Source: Pseudorhodoplanes sp.
Lineage (GTDB): Bacteria; Pseudomonadota; Alphaproteobacteria; Rhizobiales; Xanthobacteraceae
Assembly: GCA_032027085.1 (NCBI GenBank)
Contig: JAVSMS010000001.1
Coordinates: 3,697,730-3,761,729, forward strand
DNA: 64,000 nucleotides
Reading direction: 5' to 3'
Shown: positions 17,412 to 25,940 of the stretch, piece after piece
Layout of the letters: each line of letters opens with the position of its first letter
Numbering within the stretch: the first letter of the stretch is position 1
Position numbers and translations under genes: made by a program
The notes under the pieces: model-generated
Databases searched by the model: none
What the model saw: only the letters and a program-made list of their open reading frames with translations
Told to the model about the DNA's origin: nothing

Positions 17412-18200
17412 ATGCGCCACGCGCGACTTGCAATTCTAGCCAGCACCGCCCTGACGCTCGCCGGCGCAGCCCAAAGCCACGCTGCTGATTGGAGCGGCTT
17501 CTATGTTGGAGGCAATATCGGCTATAGTTGGGGCGGCAAGGTCACCAGTGACCTCAGTCCATTTACTGTGCCTGCCGTTCCGGGGGTTTTCGACACCTTC
17601 GTGGTTCCAGGAGACACGTTTCGGCTGAAACCGGATGGCGTCATCGGCGGCGGTCAGCTTGGCCAAAACTGGCAATCGGGAACATGGGTCTTCGGAATTG
17701 AAACGGATCTGCAGGCGTCCGGCCAGAAGGACACGGACCAGCGCACACGGTTCTTCTTCGACATCGACTGCTCCAGCACCTGTGATGCAATCAGCAGCAC
17801 CGCTATAACTGCCAAGCTAAGTTGGTTCGGAACGCTTCGCGGCCGCATTGGTCAGGATTTCTCCGGTTTGTTCGGCTATCTCACCGGAGGATTGGCTTAC
17901 GGCGAGGTCAAGATCTCTGGCAATGACACGATCTCGGTTGACGAAGGTCAGGACGGGGACATCGATGCCGTCTTCCAACGCTCGTTCGCTTACACAAAAA
18001 CCAAAGTCGGCTGGACGATTGGCGCCGGCGTTGAAGGACAGACAACGTGGAGCAACTGGACCTGGCGGATCGAATATCTCTATATCGATCTGGGGAACGT
18101 GAATTACAGCGACGCCAATTTCACGGTAAATTCCAGCGTCACCGATAATATTCTCCGCTTTGCCCTGAATTACCGTTTTGCGCCGCCGCCTCCACCGTGA
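17412..18200 (+). CDS. outer-membrane beta-barrel protein, Omp25/Omp31 type
   Basis: 262 residues. Signal peptide (MRHARLAILASTALTLAGAA, cleavage near SHA-ADW), then the typical ADWSGFYVGGNIGYSWGG start of rhizobial small porins. Alternating beta strands follow (WVFGIETDLQASG, SWFGTLRGRIGQDF, YLTGGLAYGEVKI, WRIEYLYIDLGNV), with a terminal strand ending in aromatic FALNYRF. It sits in the outer membrane; pore function is unproven. It shares a strong bidirectional terminator with cspA. Confidence 0.9.
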   Translation: MRHARLAILASTALTLAGAAQSHAADWSGFYVGGNIGYSWGGKVTSDLSPFTVPAVPGVFDTFVVPGDTFRLKPDGVIGGGQLGQNWQSGTWVFGIETDLQASGQKDTDQRTRFFFDIDCSSTCDAISSTAITAKLSWFGTLRGRIGQDFSGLFGYLTGGLAYGEVKISGNDTISVDEGQDGDIDAVFQRSFAYTKTKVGWTIGAGVEGQTTWSNWTWRIEYLYIDLGNVNYSDANFTVNSSVTDNILRFALNYRFAPPPPP

Positions 18201-18243
18201 GCGTGCGGCCTCCTGCAAACAGCAGATGCTCCGCTGCCGAATC

Positions 18244-18275
18244 AAAACGCCCGGCGCTGGGCAGCGCCGGGCGTT
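18244..18275. terminator. strong bidirectional intrinsic terminator
   Basis: An 11-base-pair stem CGCCCGGCGCT / AGCGCCGGGCG with a 4-base loop is flanked by AAAA and TTT. It lies between the convergent porin and cspA genes. Confidence 0.85.
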
Positions 18276-18296
18276 TCGACATTGCAGAATCAGGGA

Positions 18297-18500
18297 TCAG
18301 GCGCGGGCGAGATTGCTGGCTGCCTGCTTTCCACGCTCGGTGACGAGCTCGTAGGACACCTTGTCACCTTCGTTAAGCGTGCCCAGACCGGCGCGCTCGA
18401 CGGCGCTGATGTGCACGAACACATCGCGCGAACCGTCATCCGGCTGGATGAAACCGAAACCCTTTTGGGTGTTGAAGAACTTGACTTTACCGACGGCCAT
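18297..18500 (-). CDS. cspA: cold-shock domain protein
   Basis: 67 residues, a single cold-shock domain. RNP1 is KGFGFIQ and RNP2 is VFVHISAV, both intact, and the opening is MAVGKVKFFNTQ. Binds single-stranded RNA/DNA and melts RNA structure. GGAGAGG precedes ATG 18500. The 244 bases between cspA and the next gene (18501-18744) show no other gene and may hold a long cspA leader. Symbol by family; paralogues are usual. Confidence 0.95.
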   Translation of the reverse strand: MAVGKVKFFNTQKGFGFIQPDDGSRDVFVHISAVERAGLGTLNEGDKVSYELVTERGKQAASNLARA

Positions 18501-18744
18501 CGTGGCCTCTCCTTCAGCTATGCAGTCACCGCACGGAACCGCCGGGCGGCAGGTGAAACATCCGAGTTTTTGGAGATGACTTGAAGCAGCCCAAAAATCG
18601 GCAGCATAGCAAGGCAGCTAAAATCTCGTTGCGGGGCACCCTTACGATGAAACCTGGAATCCGTCAAATCGGGAGCGCCCGGCTGCCGATATGGTAGCTA
18701 TCCGCCTCCCGGACAAGGGTTAACCGAACAGAAAGAAGGAATCG

Positions 18745-19476
18745 ATGCGGCTGCAATTCATCGGGTCGGGAGACGCCTTCGGATCGGGCGGGCGCTTCAA
18801 CACCTGCCTGCATCTCACCGGGCAGCACAGCAATCTGCTCATCGATTGCGGCGCGTCCTCGCTGGTCGCCATGAAAAAGGCGGGCTTCGACCGCGGCGCC
18901 ATCGACACCCTCCTCATTACGCACTTCCATGCCGATCATTTCGGCGGCGTTCCGTTTTTCATTCTTGACATGCAATTCAACATCAAGCGGACGAAACCGC
19001 TGCTGATTGCCGGTCCTCCCGGCCTGCCGGGATGGTTCGAGCGCGCAATGTCGACGGCCTTTCCGGGCGAACGGCAATTGCCGTTTCCGCTGGCGCTGCG
19101 CGAGGTCGAGATCGGGAAGGACAATGTGTTTCCCGACATGCGGGTGACGCCGTTCCACGTTGTGCACGATGACCGGGCTGGTCCCTGCCTCGCCTACCGC
19201 ATCGACATCGAAGGAAAAGTGATCTGCTATTCCGGCGACACCGAATGGACCGATACGTTGATCAACGCGGCGCAGGGCGCTGACCTGTTTGTCTGCGAAT
19301 GTTACACGTTCGAAAAGCCGCGCAAGTCGCATATGTCGTTGTCGGTGCTGCGGCAGCATCTCGCGGCGATCAACGCCAAGCGCGTCATGCTCACGCATCT
19401 GAGCGAAGACATGCTGAGTCAGCGCGACAAAGTCGATCTGGACATCGCCGAAGACGGCATGATCGTCGAATTCTGA
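18745..19476 (+). CDS. MBL-fold metal-dependent hydrolase (RNase Z-like / PhnP-like group)
   Basis: 243 residues. Metal-binding THFHADHFGG (HxHxDH), a later His (FHVVHDD), CYSGDTEWTD (Asp bridge) and the final MLTHLSEDM. The start MRLQFIGSGDAFGSGGRFNTC is the usual opening of this RNase Z-related branch, which includes phosphodiesterases and uncharacterised hydrolases. AAGGAA precedes the ATG. The substrate is not predictable from sequence. It converges on btaB with a gap of only 6 bases. Confidence 0.85.
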   Translation: MRLQFIGSGDAFGSGGRFNTCLHLTGQHSNLLIDCGASSLVAMKKAGFDRGAIDTLLITHFHADHFGGVPFFILDMQFNIKRTKPLLIAGPPGLPGWFERAMSTAFPGERQLPFPLALREVEIGKDNVFPDMRVTPFHVVHDDRAGPCLAYRIDIEGKVICYSGDTEWTDTLINAAQGADLFVCECYTFEKPRKSHMSLSVLRQHLAAINAKRVMLTHLSEDMLSQRDKVDLDIAEDGMIVEF

Positions 19477-19482
19477 CCGGTC

Positions 19483-20132
19483 TCAGCCGGGCATCGTCAA
19501 TTTCGCAAATTGCGCATAGCCGCGATAAGGCTGCTCCATGGTCAGTGACGCATCCTTGCGATCGGCCAGAACGGTAAGCTCGAGCTCCAGTTCGGCTCGC
19601 GGCGTCACATGGAAAAGTGCAAGCCATTGCGCCACCGGAACCAGGCCGGCAACCTTTCCTGTCCGCCGAAATCCACAACCAGCATTTGCCCGGAGGCATC
19701 GAGGGATGCCGTCGCCTGTTCCAGCACCGTCCGCCACCGCGGAATCATCGACAGCGTGTACGACATGAAGGCGCGCTGGAACAGCGCGATCCCAAACAGC
19801 ATCCCGGTATCGAAAGACGTGGCATCGGCCTGTGCGATCTGAATACGCGATGACAGTCCGGCGCGCCCGATCTGCTCGCGCGCAGTCGCCAGCATCTCGT
19901 TCGAAATATCGATGCCATAGAAGCGCGCCTGCGGATATTGCCGCGCCGCGCGGATCAGATTGCGTCCGGTGCCGCAACCGATTTCCAGAACGCAATCGCC
20001 CGGCTTCGGACGCAGCCGGTCGATGAGAAGATCGCGGCCGAGCAGATAATATTTGCGGGTGGCGTCATAGACGTGACGCTGATGACGGTACATCCGGTCC
20101 ATCGCGCCGGCAGCTGCGAAGCTTCCGTTCAT
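19483..20132 (-). pseudogene. btaB: btaB, betaine-lipid N-methyltransferase, interrupted by a frameshift
   Basis: From ATG 20132 (GGATGAAGG ahead, five bases after btaA stops) the frame gives a class I SAM methyltransferase: YDATRKYYLLGRDLLIDRL, motif I VLEIGCGTGRN, YGIDISNEML, LVVDFGGQERLPAWFR. Near 19630-19640 it breaks and stops at LHFSM. The conserved BtaB end continues in another frame on the same strand (WLALFHVTPRAELELE, then PYRGYAQFAKL) to the TGA at 19483. The span is 650 bases, not a multiple of three; one restored base gives about 216 residues, the normal size. BtaB adds three methyl groups to the homoserine head group. True mutation or sequencing error cannot be told apart here. 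Confidence 0.82.
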
Positions 20133-20136
20133 GCCT

Positions 20137-21384
20137 TCATCCGGCGAAAATATAGAGATGGAAGCCGCCATAGATCGCAGAACGATCACGCAGGGTGAAA
20201 TCCTGCGACGCCTCCGCCTGATAGCTCCAGCGCGACAGCACCGCATTGTCGACGCGGTCCGGCAACAGCGACGGAATATCTGCGGTGCGGAAGATGACAC
20301 GCGCGCCCGACCGCGCGGTCCGGGTGATTTCGTGCCACAAGGCGTTGAGCTGCTCGCCGGTCATCCAGTCCTGCGCATCGAGCAGGACATAGCGGTCGAG
20401 CGATACGTCCGGCCGGCCCTGCAGATATTCGGTGAACGAGCGGTTCAGTACCTCGACCCGCCCGGCCCGCGCCCGCACCAGATCGAAATGCTCATACCGC
20501 AGATACGACGGCACCGGTCCCTCACCATAGGAACGGCCGAAGGCCTGCCAGGCAAAGTAATTGTGCTCCAGGGCGAAATCGCAGGTCAGCCGGCGTAGCC
20601 GCTCGCGCACCACGGCGTTCATATCGCCGCCGCCGGCCGCCGCCAGCGAGGCATACTGTGCCGGCGGAATACCGAGCCCGAACAGCGATATCCGCCGCGA
20701 CAGCGCCCATTTCATGAACCGGCGCTCGAAGATCGGCGCCAGCCTCGTTTCGAAGAAACGCCGCTGCTGATACAGCGAGCGCGATTCGAGAAACTCGCCT
20801 GGCTCCACGCCATAGGCGCGGGCAACGAAATGACCAAGCCCGATACAGCGACCGAGAAGGCCGTAGCAATAGACGTTGTTTGAAAACATCGAAATGCGCC
20901 GGCGACCGAACCCGCCATAGCGGCGTCCATCCCAGTAATCGCGCGTCGCCGGATCGAGCCGCGCGCGGATGAACTGGCGGTAGAGATCAACGTTGCGATC
21001 TTCGTCGGCTGCGTCGAAGAACCGAAAGAACTCGTCCCAGGACGGCAGCGACCGCGCTGCCGTGATCTTCAGACGATTGAGCGCGACATGGGCGGTGTTG
21101 AGATCGAGCGCTGTAACATACGCGGGATCGGCCGTGAGGTAGGAGAGAATATTGCAGCCGCCGGACGCGATCGCAACGACGTGGCATTGGGGCGTGATCG
21201 CCAGCGCTTCCATGTCGATCTCGGGATCTTCCCAGACCTGCGGATAGACCAGTCCCTTGAAGACGAAGGCAAAGAGATGTTCGAGCAGCCGATCCAGCGA
21301 AAGCCCCCGCCGCGACATGGCGGGCTTGCAGCCGACCGCCTGTTTCAACCGTTCGCTCGAACTGACATCCAGTATGGCGCTCAA
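20137..21384 (-). CDS. btaA: BtaA, S-adenosylmethionine:diacylglycerol 3-amino-3-carboxypropyltransferase
   Basis: 415 residues of the DUF3419/BtaA family. It moves the 3-amino-3-carboxypropyl group of SAM to diacylglycerol, making diacylglyceryl-homoserine, the first step to the phosphorus-free betaine lipid DGTS. Visible motifs: GLVYPQVWEDPEIDMEAL, VVAIASGGCNILSYL (SAM loop), VTALDLNTAHVAL, YLRYEHFDLVRARAG, VLLDAQDWM. The start is TTG 21384, with GGAG seven bases upstream and a Pho box at 21439-21456. btaB follows after five bases. Confidence 0.93.
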   Translation of the reverse strand: MSAILDVSSSERLKQAVGCKPAMSRRGLSLDRLLEHLFAFVFKGLVYPQVWEDPEIDMEALAITPQCHVVAIASGGCNILSYLTADPAYVTALDLNTAHVALNRLKITAARSLPSWDEFFRFFDAADEDRNVDLYRQFIRARLDPATRDYWDGRRYGGFGRRRISMFSNNVYCYGLLGRCIGLGHFVARAYGVEPGEFLESRSLYQQRRFFETRLAPIFERRFMKWALSRRISLFGLGIPPAQYASLAAAGGGDMNAVVRERLRRLTCDFALEHNYFAWQAFGRSYGEGPVPSYLRYEHFDLVRARAGRVEVLNRSFTEYLQGRPDVSLDRYVLLDAQDWMTGEQLNALWHEITRTARSGARVIFRTADIPSLLPDRVDNAVLSRWSYQAEASQDFTLRDRSAIYGGFHLYIFAG

Positions 21385-21438
21385 AAAAAGCTCCGTCGAC
21401 CGCGCGATTCCACGTGCCGTCGACCTAACGGCATTCGC

Positions 21439-21456
21439 ATTTCAGTTTGATGACAG
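21439..21456 (-). promoter_or_regulatory. Pho box (PhoB site) upstream of btaAB
   Basis: On the minus strand CTGTCAT-CAAA-CTGAAAT: two 7-base direct half-sites with 4-base spacing, close to the alphaproteobacterial CTGTCAT-N4-CTGTCAT consensus. A -10-like TTAGGT lies ten bases downstream, and the btaA start is 55 bases away, the geometry of a PhoB-activated promoter. Confidence 0.7.
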
Positions 21457-21481
21457 ACGGCGGTGCGTGCAGAATAAGCAG

Positions 21482-22042
21482 ATGAAATCGGATTCAACCG
21501 AACTGAACGGCGACACAGCCGAGATTGCGATCCGGCTGCGCAATATCAGCCAGATGTTCAGCACCTTCGATCCCTCTCCTTTCCTCGAAAAGGATATCGA
21601 CGGTGAGGTCGAGGATTTCATCGTCGGCTGGGTGCGTGAATTGCCGCGTCATGCGCCATTCCGCATTGCCGTGCATTTACCGCTGGCGGAAGCAAACAGG
21701 CCCGAAGCCAGGAATATTGACGAGGCGCTGGCGCATTATTTTCGTTATCGCGCAGACATAACCGAGCGCGAACTGCGCGAATTGTTCCGCATGGGCCGGA
21801 GCGCGCTCACCATTGGCGCAGCCGTGCTCACCGCCTGCCTGGTCGCAAGCCAGCTGGTGCCTCGATTCATTGCCAATGCCACACTGGCGCGTATCATCGA
21901 GGAAAGCCTGATACTGGTCGGCTGGGTGGCGAACTGGCGGCCGATCGAGATCTACCTCTATGACTGGTGGCCAATCCGCCGCCGCGCACAGCTCTACCGG
22001 CGCATTGCAGCCGCGCCGGTGATCGTGAAGGCGATCGGATAA
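21482..22042 (+). CDS. hypothetical membrane protein
   Basis: 186 residues from ATG 21482, transcribed away from btaA; the open frame extends upstream but would overlap btaA. A soluble N-terminus (IRLRNISQMFSTFDPSPFLEKDID, VGWVRELPRHAPFRIAVHLP) is followed by two hydrophobic segments (LTIGAAVLTACLVASQLVP and ARIIEESLILVGWVANWRPI) and a basic tail (WPIRRRAQLYRRIAAAP). No named domain recognised. Its position next to the Pho box leaves open whether it too responds to phosphate. Confidence 0.75.
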   Translation: MKSDSTELNGDTAEIAIRLRNISQMFSTFDPSPFLEKDIDGEVEDFIVGWVRELPRHAPFRIAVHLPLAEANRPEARNIDEALAHYFRYRADITERELRELFRMGRSALTIGAAVLTACLVASQLVPRFIANATLARIIEESLILVGWVANWRPIEIYLYDWWPIRRRAQLYRRIAAAPVIVKAIG

Positions 22043-22053
22043 ACCTGAGCCAC

Positions 22054-22245
22054 TCAGGCAAGCTTGCTCAGAATTGCGTCAATCTCTGGCTGGGTGAACG
22101 CACGCAAGGTTTCCGTCCGCAGCCGGTGGTCAGGCCGAAGGAGATCATCGCCGTGTCCTCCGGCGCCTCCACCAAAAGCCACCACGTCATACTGGCCGAT
22201 GGTCCAGGAAACCTCCACGGCCAAGGCTGCGCCGGGCCGCGCGAC
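22054..22245 (-). pseudogene. decayed GYD-domain gene
   Basis: Minus-strand translation gives GYD-family pieces in two frames: AALAVEVSWTIGQYDVV in frame one, VEAPEDTAMISFGLTTG in frame two, then RTETLRAFTQPEIDAILSKL back in frame one up to the TGA at 22054. Read in order they form the C-terminal two-thirds of a GYD domain. At least two compensating frame breaks (near 22185 and 22125), an in-frame TAG near the 5' side and loss of the first third make it non-functional. It lies just after the 22266-22505 gene on the same strand. Confidence 0.75.
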
Positions 22246-22265
22246 GATGCAAGCTGCCTAAAGGG

Positions 22266-22505
22266 TCACCATGCGCCGTGGGTCTGTTCATTGCCGCGCC
22301 GATGCAGCGCGCGGGCCAAGTCCTTGCGGTCCAGCCGAGTGCCATCGTCGCCTTCGACCAGAAGCACAACGCGGCCTGTCGTCTTTAGATGGTGGGCGAA
22401 ATTCATGGCCTCATCGAGGCCGGTGAATTCCTTGAACAGATGCCGGCTTTTCTCGATCGGGCTAATCGGCTGCGAGCCGGCTGGCCCGCTGTAAACACGG
22501 TACAT
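22266..22505 (-). CDS. small conserved hypothetical protein
   Basis: 79 residues, MYRVYSGPAGSQPISPIEKSR at the start, then LDEAMNFAHHL, a hydrophobic strand GRVVLLVEGDDGTRL, and a basic end. The fold looks small alpha/beta and cytoplasmic. I recall similar small proteins in bradyrhizobia without a function. It precedes the decayed GYD gene. Confidence 0.7.
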   Translation of the reverse strand: MYRVYSGPAGSQPISPIEKSRHLFKEFTGLDEAMNFAHHLKTTGRVVLLVEGDDGTRLDRKDLARALHRRGNEQTHGAW

Positions 22506-22569
22506 GCTGCGCCTCCTGTCCGAATTGTCCTTCTACAAGATTTAGGGACCATCACCGCGTCTGCAACCC

Positions 22570-23283
22570 TCAGAATTTTTCCACCCAGGGCCGCAATTCC
22601 ACTTCCCAGGTCCAGGCGCTTCTCGGCTGCTGCAGCAGGTGCCAGTACGTCTGCGCGATGGCGTCAGGATCAAGCAGGGAATCCGGATTGCCGGGCGCTT
22701 CCGGCCGCCGGTCGGAGCGGATACCGCCATCGATCACAACATGCGCGACGTGGATGCCCTGCGGCGCAAGTTCGCGCGCCAGACTTTGCGCGAGGCCACG
22801 CAAGGCGAACTTGCCCATCGCGAACGGCGCCGATTGCGCATAACCCTTCACGCTGGCGGAGGCGCCGGTGAACAGGATCGCGCCGTGCTTCTTCGGAAGC
22901 ATGCGGCGCGCAGCAGCTTGCGCAACCAGAAAGCCGCCAAAGGCCGAAACGGCGAGCGCTTTTTCGACATCCGCCGGGTCAAGGTCGATGAGCGCCCCGC
23001 GCGTGCGATAGCCGGCATTGTAGACGACGACATCGGGGGCGCCGAGCGCCGGCTCCGCGTCCAGCTCCTCGAACAGGGTCTCCACTTCATCACGGCTGGC
23101 AGCATCGCAGGTGAAGACGGCCGCACCGGTGTCCTTGATCAGTACGGCGAGATCATCGGTCGTCCGCGAAGCCAGCAGGACCCGAAGCCCGTTCCTCGCG
23201 AACAAGCGCGCCAGCGACGCGGACAGGCCTGCGCCGGCACCGACGATCAGGGCAAGCTTGTGACGTGGCGGCGTATCAGCCAT
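22570..23283 (-). CDS. short-chain dehydrogenase/reductase family protein, atypical active site
   Basis: 237 residues with a Rossmann fold: cofactor loop GAGAGLSASLA, VVVYNAGYRTRG (NAG motif) and a Ser-containing strand (ILFTGASASVKG). Where classical SDRs have YxxxK this protein reads FAMGK, so the catalytic Tyr is Phe while the Lys is kept. A branch of SDRs shares this feature and the ending GIHVAHVVIDGGI. It may bind NAD(P) but work by another mechanism or serve as a non-catalytic protein. No operon partner. Confidence 0.85.
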   Translation of the reverse strand: MADTPPRHKLALIVGAGAGLSASLARLFARNGLRVLLASRTTDDLAVLIKDTGAAVFTCDAASRDEVETLFEELDAEPALGAPDVVVYNAGYRTRGALIDLDPADVEKALAVSAFGGFLVAQAAARRMLPKKHGAILFTGASASVKGYAQSAPFAMGKFALRGLAQSLARELAPQGIHVAHVVIDGGIRSDRRPEAPGNPDSLLDPDAIAQTYWHLLQQPRSAWTWEVELRPWVEKF

Positions 23284-23355
23284 GCCATGCTTATAAGGTT
23301 TGGGGCACGCGATGTCATCGCGCGCCCCAATCCGCCAGACTTACAAAGCACCTCG

Positions 23356-23667
23356 CTATGGCACCACGACATAGACGGTACGGCCGGCCTGGATGACCGG
23401 CTTGTAGACCACGGCGCCGCAGCGATAGACGCGCACGCCATTGACGATTGTGGCAACGCAGCCCGCCGGCAGCACCGTCACCGGACCCGGCACCGCCGCA
23501 GCACGCGCCACCGGCGCCCGCCGCACCACGCCTGGACCCGCACGCCCGACGCCGAGGCCGGGATCGATGGCGAAGGCGGTGTCGGGCATGGAGACGGCAA
23601 AGGCGCCTGCAATGAGCAACACAGTGAAAACGCCACGCGAGAAAGCATCAGGTGCACGAAAAATCAT
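23356..23667 (-). CDS. small exported hypothetical protein
   Basis: 103 residues from ATG 23667, chosen because GGAGG lies five bases upstream. Signal peptide (GVFTVLLIAGAFAVSMPDTAFA), then a Gly/Arg/Pro-rich stretch (GLGVGRAGPGVVRRAP) and a beta-rich end with two Cys (AGCVATIVNGVRVYRCGAVVY), probably one disulfide. It resembles short periplasmic or surface proteins common in Bradyrhizobiaceae. No function known. Confidence 0.75.
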   Translation of the reverse strand: MIFRAPDAFSRGVFTVLLIAGAFAVSMPDTAFAIDPGLGVGRAGPGVVRRAPVARAAAVPGPVTVLPAGCVATIVNGVRVYRCGAVVYKPVIQAGRTVYVVVP

Positions 23668-23849
23668 ATCGGCCTCCATGAGCTGCATATGAGAGCAGCT
23701 GCTCGGAGTGGTGGCCTAAGCCCGCGTCGGGAGCGCCACAATGAAGATTTTTGGTTGTTTCCGCGTTGCGCCGTGACCCTGCAGGGCGCAGCGGCAAAGC
23801 CCTTGAAATGCTAGGCTGTGGCCCGATTCGAACACACCTCCTCCCGGCC

Positions 23850-24953
23850 ATGCGCAAACGCCTTCCGCCTGCGTTTCCAATCCCTCCAGCGCGCCGGCAG
23901 ATGCGGGCGGGCATGCGGGCCTGGTTCAAGCACGAAATCGACACGCTCTATCCCGGCTCCTTCGCCCTGGTAATGGCAACCGGGATCATCTCCAACGCGC
24001 TTCATTTCGAGAACGCGCACGGATTCTCCGACGTTCTCTTCGCCATCAACGTGATGGTTTATCCCTGGCTCTTGGCGGTCACGATCCTGCGCGTCCTGCG
24101 CGTGCCACGCGCCGTATGGAACGACCTGATCAACCCCCGCCTCGTCTTCTCCTTCTTCACCATGGTGGCCGCAACCGACGTACTCGGCGTCGGGATAATG
24201 CTGCGCGGCTTTGCCGGTGTTGCACTCGTCATGTGGCTGTTCGCCTTCGCCTTGTGGTTCATTCTGATCTATCTCAGCTTCGGCGTCCTCACCTTTCTCA
24301 ACACCGCGCACGGCGCCAATGTGGTGCACGGCGGCTGGCTGATCGCCATTGTCGGCACACAATCTCTTGTCGTCCTCGGCACGCAGATCGCGCCTGCGCT
24401 TCCGTCCGCTCCGTTGATCTTCGTACTCCTGCACATGCTGTGGGGGATCGGTCTCGCGCTTTACGGCATCTTCATCACGCTGTTCGCGCACCGGATCTTC
24501 TTCTTCGACATCGAGCCGGACGACATCACGCCGCTGCTCTGGGTGGTGATGGGCGCGGCGGCGATCAGCACCAATGCCGGGTCCACGCTGATCCTGACCG
24601 ACAGCGGCGTGCGCTTCCTCCTCACCATGCGCGGATTTATCGACGGCGTGACGCTGATCATGTGGGCCTGGGCGACCTGGTGGATTCCGCTGCTGCTGCT
24701 ATTCGGCATCTGGAAGCACGTCGTCTGCCGGGTGCGGGTCCGCTACACGCCGACGTTCTGGAGTCTCGTCTTCCCGCTCGGCATGTATGCGCTGGCCAGC
24801 CTGCGGCTGTCGCTCGCAGCCGACGTCTCGGCGCTGCGGATGATGTCGGCGACAATGGTATGGGTCGCGCTGGCCGCCTGGGCGATGACGGCGGCCGGGC
24901 TGATCGCGTCGTCGTGGCGTAGCTATCGGGATTTCGGACGCGCCGTATCCTGA
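23850..24953 (+). CDS. TDT/SLAC1 family anion channel or C4-dicarboxylate transporter
   Basis: About 367 residues with ten hydrophobic helices. Family features are YPGSFALVMATGIISNAL at the first helix, VWNDLINPRLVFSFFTMVAATDVLG and SGVRFLLTMRGFIDGVTLIMWAWATWWIPLL. Members are tellurite-resistance/TehA-like anion channels or dicarboxylate exporters; the substrate cannot be assigned. The start is uncertain: ATG 23850, 23901 or 23913 all precede the first helix. Confidence 0.85.
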   Translation: MRKRLPPAFPIPPARRQMRAGMRAWFKHEIDTLYPGSFALVMATGIISNALHFENAHGFSDVLFAINVMVYPWLLAVTILRVLRVPRAVWNDLINPRLVFSFFTMVAATDVLGVGIMLRGFAGVALVMWLFAFALWFILIYLSFGVLTFLNTAHGANVVHGGWLIAIVGTQSLVVLGTQIAPALPSAPLIFVLLHMLWGIGLALYGIFITLFAHRIFFFDIEPDDITPLLWVVMGAAAISTNAGSTLILTDSGVRFLLTMRGFIDGVTLIMWAWATWWIPLLLLFGIWKHVVCRVRVRYTPTFWSLVFPLGMYALASLRLSLAADVSALRMMSATMVWVALAAWAMTAAGLIASSWRSYRDFGRAVS

Positions 24954-25109
24954 GTATTTCGAATTCGTCTCTTGGGCAATGGGCAATCCTTTGATCGCTT
25001 TCGTCGAACGAAAAAGCCCTGCTTTGACATTGTGCAAAGACACAAATTCAAATTTTCGCTTTGATGATTTATTGTCCCAGCCGGATCAAAGCCAAAACGG
25101 TTTCAAGCC

Positions 25110-25898
25110 ATGACATCCACGAGATTCGCGCGCCTGCTTGCGGCCGTCGTCCTGCTGTCCTTTATGACGGCACATGCTCAGGAAACCAGGAAAGATATAG
25201 CCGACCAGCACACCATCGAACTCTACATTCACGGGGCGCCGACCAGTCCCACCGAAACCTGGCTGCGCGCAGCGGGTGGACGCATCTATGATAACTGGTG
25301 GGATGCCCTGGATCGCAAGAAACCCGAGACCACGCATCCGGCGTATCCCAAGAGTGCGAAGCGCAGCGGCGCCACGAGCTGGCGTTGCGTGGAATGTCAC
25401 GGCTGGGATTACAACGGCAAGGATGGCATCTACGGCAGCGGCGAGCGCTATACCGGGATCAAAGGCATCCGTAAGGCGGCCGGCCGCGACATCACCCGTA
25501 TCATGGCGCTGTTGCGCGCCGCGCCACACGGTTACACGCAGGACCAGATCAATGACGAGGAATTGCGGCGGGTCGCCATCTTTGTCAGCCGCGGCCAGGA
25601 CAATGCCGACCGCCATATCGATCCCAGGACCGGCAATGTGAAAGGCGACACCAAGCGCGGCGCCGCCTTGTTCCAGACCACCTGCGCGGCTTGTCACGGC
25701 TTCGACGGGCGTGCACTCAACTGGGGCACCGCACAGGAGCCGGGCTATATCGGCACCGAGGCCAACAAATTCCCGCACGAGGTTCTGCACAAGATCCGCA
25801 ACGCGCATCCGGGCGCGGCGATGATCAATTTGCGCGGTTTTCCGTTCAAGGATGCGATCGATATCCTCGCCTATTCCCGCACGCTGCCGGTCAAATAA
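25110..25898 (+). CDS. exported dihaem c-type cytochrome
   Basis: 262 residues. Signal peptide (RLLAAVVLLSFMTAHAQ). Two haem c sites are present: C93-V-E-C96-H97 and C192-A-A-C195-H196. The first lies in a domain with YDNWWDAL and GIKGIRKAAGRDITRIM, the second in a compact class I cytochrome fold closing with GFPFKDAIDILAYSRTL. It probably carries electrons in the periplasm; the partner is unknown. The 156 upstream bases contain TTGACA and an imperfect TTGTG/CACAA repeat. Confidence 0.9.
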   Translation: MTSTRFARLLAAVVLLSFMTAHAQETRKDIADQHTIELYIHGAPTSPTETWLRAAGGRIYDNWWDALDRKKPETTHPAYPKSAKRSGATSWRCVECHGWDYNGKDGIYGSGERYTGIKGIRKAAGRDITRIMALLRAAPHGYTQDQINDEELRRVAIFVSRGQDNADRHIDPRTGNVKGDTKRGAALFQTTCAACHGFDGRALNWGTAQEPGYIGTEANKFPHEVLHKIRNAHPGAAMINLRGFPFKDAIDILAYSRTLPVK

Positions 25899-25940
25899 GC
25901 AGTGAGGCACAGTGAAGCGAGACACAAACGGCTTGGCGCA

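Noticed and set aside
18297-18500. toxin-antitoxin or phage-defence island
   Set aside because: Small genes such as cspA, the Xre regulator and the 34- and 55-residue proteins do not form toxin pairs; no nuclease, NTPase or TIR-type defence gene is next to them.
22639-23814. 391-codon plus-strand frame across the SDR gene
   Set aside because: Antisense to a clear SDR gene; composition dominated by Arg/Ala/His, no start signal.
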